From Cyanobacteria bacterium UBA5018 (GTDB taxonomy: Bacteria > Cyanobacteriota > Cyanobacteriia > PCC-6307 > Cyanobiaceae), in NCBI GenBank assembly GCA_002396505.1, contig DGYA01000074.1, positions 1 through 8,012 of the forward strand: a stretch of 8,012 nt of DNA, written 5' to 3'. Of this stretch, positions 5,114 to 8,012 are shown piece after piece (the stretch's first letter is position 1; each line of letters begins with the position of its first letter). The position numbers and the translations under genes are program-made. The notes beneath the pieces are model-generated. The model was not told where the DNA came from and did no database searches. It saw only the letters and a list, made by a program, of their open reading frames with translations.

Positions 5114-6333
5114 GGCTGGGCTCCGGAGAGATCCAGTTGGGCCGGCCAGCCCAGGTGGCTGCGACCGGCGGGGGTCACCTGCCGGCCGCGGGGGGTGCGC
5201 TGCAGGAAACCGAGCTGCAGCAGATAGGGCTCCACCACGGTTTCCAGAGTTGTGGAATCCTCCCCCAATGCCGCCGCCAGGGCATCGAGGCCAGCTGGAC
5301 CACCGCCGTAGCTTTCCAGCAGCAGCGTCATCAGTCGCCGATCGCTGGCATCGAGGCCGCGGCTATCGACGCTATGCAGGCTGAGGGCCTCATGCACCAG
5401 CTCGGGGCCGATGCGCAGCTGGCCATTCACCGCCGCCACATCGCGCACCCGCCGCAGCAATCGATTGGCGATGCGGGGTGTGCCGCGGCAACGGCGGGCC
5501 ACCTCCAATGCCGCCTGCTGTTCCAGGTCTAGTTGCAGCAGGCCGGCGGCGCGCTGCACGATCGCCTGCAGGTCGTCGAGGTTGTAAAATTCCAGCCGCT
5601 GGATCAGGCCAAAGCGATCCCGCAGCGGCGAACTGAGCGAACCGGCGCGGGTGGTGGCGCCCACCAGCGTGAAGGGTGCAATTTGCAGGCTGCGGGTGCG
5701 GGCGCTGCTGCCCTTGCCCACGGTGAGATCGAGGCGAAAATCCTCCATCGCCGGGTAGAGAATCTCCTCGGCCACCCGGTTGAGCCGGTGGATTTCATCG
5801 ATGAACAGCAGTTCACCCGGCTGCAGATTCACCAGCAGGCCAACTATGTCCCGCGGGCGCTCCAGGGCCGGCGCGCTGGTGATGCGGCAGCGCACCCCCA
5901 ACTCCTCCGCCAACACCAGGGCCATGGTGGTCTTACCCAGGCCGGGCGGGCCATAGAGCAACACGTGATCGAGGGCCTCCCCCCGGCTGCGGGTGGCCTC
6001 CACGGCGATGGCCAGCACCTGCTTCAGTTCGCTCTGACCGATGTAATCGGCCAGCCGTTTTGGTCTAAGGCCGTCTTCCCTGGCTGGCGGCTCGCCCCAG
6101 CCGGTGCCACTCGCTTCTCCAGTTTCATCCGCTTTGGCCGGCGCCAGCGGATCGCTATCGGCAGCCAGGGCACTGGGATCCAGCAGCCGGCGGTTGACCG
6201 GCGAGCGAGCGGGCGTGACGGGCAGCTCACCCGCCTGGGCGCTACCGCGCTCATCCGCCTGGGCGCTGCCGCGCTTACCCGCCGGGGCGCTGCCGCGCCG
6301 TGGCGCCCCCATGTCCGAGGAAACGATGGCCAT
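5110..6333 (-). CDS. ruvB: Holliday junction branch migration ATPase RuvB
   Basis: RuvB is the hexameric AAA+ motor that drives Holliday junction migration with RuvA before RuvC cleavage. The 407-residue product has Walker A GPPGLGKT (128-135), Walker B FIDEIH (177-182), sensor 1 GATTRAG (225-231), arginine finger region LRDRFG (237-242), sensor 2 RGTPRIANRLLRRVRD (283-298) and a C-terminal winged-helix domain with YGGGPAGLDALAAALGED (342-359) and GFLQRTPRGR (375-384). The AAA+ core begins near residue 84 (REDGLRPKRLADYIGQ). The first 80 residues form an unusually long, low-complexity extension: E. coli RuvB is 336 residues, and cyanobacterial forms usually have shorter extensions. It includes three 8-residue repeats (RGSAPAGK, RGSAQADE, RGSAQAGE at 13-36). 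ATG 6333 is chosen because MAIVSS is the usual start in this group; ATG 6312 is the alternative. It is first in the minus-strand operon and divergent from smpB. Confidence 0.97.
   Translation of the reverse strand: MAIVSSDMGAPRRGSAPAGKRGSAQADERGSAQAGELPVTPARSPVNRRLLDPSALAADSDPLAPAKADETGEASGTGWGEPPAREDGLRPKRLADYIGQSELKQVLAIAVEATRSRGEALDHVLLYGPPGLGKTTMALVLAEELGVRCRITSAPALERPRDIVGLLVNLQPGELLFIDEIHRLNRVAEEILYPAMEDFRLDLTVGKGSSARTRSLQIAPFTLVGATTRAGSLSSPLRDRFGLIQRLEFYNLDDLQAIVQRAAGLLQLDLEQQAALEVARRCRGTPRIANRLLRRVRDVAAVNGQLRIGPELVHEALSLHSVDSRGLDASDRRLMTLLLESYGGGPAGLDALAAALGEDSTTLETVVEPYLLQLGFLQRTPRGRQVTPAGRSHLGWPAQLDLSGAQP
6233..6304. repeat. 24-bp tandem repeat, three copies, in the ruvB N-terminus
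   Basis: Three adjacent 24-base units (6233-6256, 6257-6280, 6281-6304) begin GCCTGGGCGCT or GCCGGGGCGCT and differ at a few positions. They encode RGSAxAxx octapeptides in RuvB. The unit is a multiple of three, so copy-number change would keep the frame. Confidence 0.85.
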
Positions 6334-6400
6334 GGATGGAGGGTACCGGCCCCTGCCTAGGGTCGGAGCAGCAGATCAGCCAGGGGAGCGGGTAGAGGCG
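6334..6400. promoter_or_regulatory. Divergent ruvB-smpB intergenic region
   Basis: The 67 bases between the two divergent start codons must hold, or lie next to, the promoters for both transcripts. It is GC-rich, and no convincing -10/-35 pair was seen on either strand. For smpB, AGGGGAG (6382-6388) lies 12 bases before the ATG and AGAGG (6394-6398) only 2 bases before, so neither is ideally spaced. A promoter inside the other gene's start is possible. Confidence 0.4.
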
Positions 6401-6901
6401 ATGGCCAAAGGGGGCACCAAGAAGCTCGCCGCCAAGGCGCAAAGGGATGCCGCCAACCGGTTGCTAGCTGACAACCGCTTTGCCCGCCATCAATACGAAA
6501 TCCTCGAAACGGTGGAATGCGGCATCGAATTGCTCGGCACCGAGGTGAAATCGATCCGGGCCGGCCAGGTGAACCTGCGCGATGGCTTCTGCCTGGTGCG
6601 CAACGGCGAATTGCAATTGCACAACGTGCACATTTCGCCCCACAGCCATGCCGGCCGTTTCTTCAATCACGATCCCCTCAGGGTGCGGCGGCTGCTGGCC
6701 CACCGCCGCGAGATCGATAAATTGCGAGGCGGTATCCAACAGAAGGGCCTGGCCCTGGTGCCGCTGAACATCCACCTCAAGGGTTCCTGGCTCAAGGTAA
6801 CGATCGGCCTGGGCAAGGGCCGCAAACTGCACGACAAACGCCAGGAAGAGCGCCGCAAACAAGACGTCAAGGACACCCGCGCCGCCATGGCTCGCTTTTA
6901 G
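6401..6901 (+). CDS. smpB: SsrA (tmRNA)-binding protein SmpB
   Basis: SmpB binds tmRNA and mimics the codon-anticodon part of tRNA in the ribosomal A site, allowing trans-translation to rescue stalled ribosomes. The 166-residue product shows the oligonucleotide-binding-fold core with GTEVKSIRAG (46-55), NLRDGFCLV (58-66), LHNVHISPH (73-81), FNHDPLRVRRLL (88-99) and HLKGSWLKVTIGLGKGRKLHDKR (125-147). The basic C-terminal tail is RRKQDVKDTR. Length is typical and no key motif is missing. The frame is open far upstream through antisense ruvB, but ATG 6401 gives the usual MAKGG start and avoids overlap with ruvB. It is the only supported plus-strand gene and appears to be transcribed alone. It ends 31 bases before a convergent gene. 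The ssrA RNA gene is not in this window. Confidence 0.97.
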   Translation: MAKGGTKKLAAKAQRDAANRLLADNRFARHQYEILETVECGIELLGTEVKSIRAGQVNLRDGFCLVRNGELQLHNVHISPHSHAGRFFNHDPLRVRRLLAHRREIDKLRGGIQQKGLALVPLNIHLKGSWLKVTIGLGKGRKLHDKRQEERRKQDVKDTRAAMARF

Positions 6902-6912
6902 GGCCTGGGCTG

Positions 6913-6939
6913 CCGCTGGGCATTGCCGCCCCTCAGCGG
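6913..6939. terminator. Possible bidirectional terminator hairpin between convergent genes
   Basis: CCGCTGGG (6913-6920) pairs with CC-T-CAGCGG (6931-6939) to give 8 base pairs with one bulged T and a 10-base loop. It lies just after the smpB stop and overlaps the stop of the convergent gene. No U-tract follows on either strand, so intrinsic activity is uncertain. Confidence 0.3.
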
Positions 6940-8012
6940 GGGCTGCTCTCCTGCGGTGGCGGCGGTGCCAGCGGCGCCACCACCGGTGGGCTGGGCGACA
7001 CCGGACTTGGGGTCACGGGGTTGGCTGGGCTGGTTACTGGGCTGGTAGGCACCGGAGGGGTGTCTGGGCTGGCGGGCATCTCTGGCGCGGGGGTCAGGGG
7101 CGCCACAGGCGGATCGGCCCGCAGCGACAGGGTGATCAGCCCAGCGGCCACACCATCGTTGGTGACCAGCAGTTGCAGGGGGGATTTGGCCTGGGCGGGC
7201 AGGCTGACCACCCGCAGCGGGCCCCTGGCCTCCAGCAGTTCGCCATTGGCGGCAAACACGCTCATCTGCATCAGCGGCGAGCCGTTCACACCTAGTACCA
7301 GCCGGAATCCAGCCGGCAGACGGATCGGGAACAGGCGCGCTCCACCGGCCTCCACCTGGGCTGAAATCACCCTGGTCTGCAGAGGCTGGGCCTCGATCGC
7401 CTCGATCTGCACGTTGGCCAGGCCCAGCTCGGCGGCGGCAAACCAGAGCTGCCGGAACGGCTCGCCGGGAATGTCGGCCCCCACCCGACCGGGCAGCAGA
7501 TTTTGGGCGCTGCCCGACACCAGCTGCCGAATCGCGGGGGCACTGAGACCCTGGTTCACCAGGGCCTGCTGGCGCCTCTGCCAATCGGCCTCACTGAAGC
7601 TGCCCAGGCGGCGGCGCAGCTCCAGAGGCAACTGCTCCACCCGCGCCAGCCACTCCTCAGCCAATTCATTCCACACCTTGCGCAGGGGGGCGTCGCTGGC
7701 AGCATCGTTGGGCAGGCGACCGCCCCGTTCCGGGAACTGGGCCAGCAGGCTGGCATCCACCAGCCGCAGGAACCAGGCCCGATCCACCTGCATCGCCCGC
7801 AGCCGGTTGAGCAGTTGCTGCCGCTGGTCCACCTCCGCGGCCGGCAGGCTGCTGGGCAGTTGCAGGGCCGCATCGGGGCGCGGCTCGGCCTGCTTGCCGC
7901 GGCTCAACCACCACCAGCCGAGGGCCGTGCCGACCACGGCGGAGAGCAGCAGGGCAATCACCACCGGCCACAGGCCGCCCTCGGCCTGCTGCTCCCGCAG
8001 TTCGGCCCGCTG
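6933..8012 (-). CDS. Single-pass membrane protein with proline/serine-rich tail, 5' end cut by window edge
   Basis: The frame is open from the right edge to TGA 6935-6933 (359 codons visible). A GTG at 7964 could be a start, but it falls inside the membrane segment and the frame continues upstream as ..RAELREQQAEGGLWP, so the true N-terminus is probably outside. The visible order is: a charged juxtamembrane stretch; one transmembrane helix (VVIALLLSAVVGTALGWWWL); a helical region with QQLLNRLRAMQVDRAWFLRL; a region that may be a beta-rich domain (from about QIEAIEAQPLQTRVISAQV to LLVTNDGVAAGLITLSL); and a Pro/Ser/Thr tail (PVTSPANPVTPSPVSPSPP). Topology is likely cytoplasmic N-side and exposed C-side. 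I recognise no family for the exposed part. A charged stretch followed by one helix and an exposed domain is also seen after Ser/Thr kinase domains, so a kinase upstream is possible but only a guess. An alternative overlapping frame (6898-7584) has poor composition and was set aside. Confidence 0.7.
   Translation of the reverse strand, partial: QRAELREQQAEGGLWPVVIALLLSAVVGTALGWWWLSRGKQAEPRPDAALQLPSSLPAAEVDQRQQLLNRLRAMQVDRAWFLRLVDASLLAQFPERGGRLPNDAASDAPLRKVWNELAEEWLARVEQLPLELRRRLGSFSEADWQRRQQALVNQGLSAPAIRQLVSGSAQNLLPGRVGADIPGEPFRQLWFAAAELGLANVQIEAIEAQPLQTRVISAQVEAGGARLFPIRLPAGFRLVLGVNGSPLMQMSVFAANGELLEARGPLRVVSLPAQAKSPLQLLVTNDGVAAGLITLSLRADPPVAPLTPAPEMPASPDTPPVPTSPVTSPANPVTPSPVSPSPPVVAPLAPPPPQESSPR

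Noticed and set aside
5533..6360. Plus-strand 275-codon ORF opposite ruvB
   Set aside because: RuvB on the minus strand carries every family motif; the antisense frame has shadow-type composition.
6898..7584. Minus-strand 228-codon ORF overlapping the right-edge gene
   Set aside because: It is very rich in Gly, Ala, Arg and Pro with no hydrophobic core, while the alternative frame has a clear membrane helix and ordered domains.

Overview
The window looks like chromosomal DNA of a GC-rich picocyanobacterium (Synechococcus/Cyanobium type), with a foreign, AT-rich island at its left end. The cyanobacterial call rests on recalled family resemblance: a RuvB that begins MAIVSS and has a long N-terminal extension, an SmpB of the marine/freshwater Synechococcus form, a DUF3188-like two-helix membrane protein and a HEAT-repeat protein of a type common in this group. 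No database search was possible.

Left region (1-1891). Bases 1-1133 hold a long minus-strand reading frame that runs off the left edge (377 codons visible, no stop). It contains two ACT-like domains, each preceded by a similar beta-rich segment, in AT-rich DNA full of AGA, AGG, ATA and TTA codons. A plausible sigma70-type promoter lies just upstream (1156-1183). Upstream of that is a short linker (1185-1406) with three copies of a 13-bp palindromic motif and a 27-codon ORF with a strong Shine-Dalgarno. Next is a decayed integron-type tyrosine recombinase (1407-1891), which abuts the stop codon of the first core gene. This looks like an old insertion site or island boundary.

Central region (1892-6333), all minus strand. 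Reading in the direction of transcription: ruvB (Holliday junction motor), a secreted TPR protein, an M20 amidohydrolase and a DUF3188-like membrane protein. These four are tightly packed, with two 4-base ATGA/TTGA overlaps and one 11-base gap, so they probably form one operon. After a 242-base G-rich spacer comes a separate HEAT-repeat gene.

Right region (6334-8012). smpB (tmRNA partner, trans-translation) is on the plus strand, divergent from ruvB across 67 bases. It converges on a minus-strand single-pass membrane protein with a proline/serine-rich tail, whose N-terminus is cut by the right edge.

The core genes combine DNA repair, ribosome rescue and unassigned envelope or metabolic functions. 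Three nearby genes carry in-frame low-complexity or tandem-repeat segments (RuvB N-terminus, TPR linker, tail of the right-edge protein). The most unusual item is the unannotated ACT-repeat gene at the left edge.
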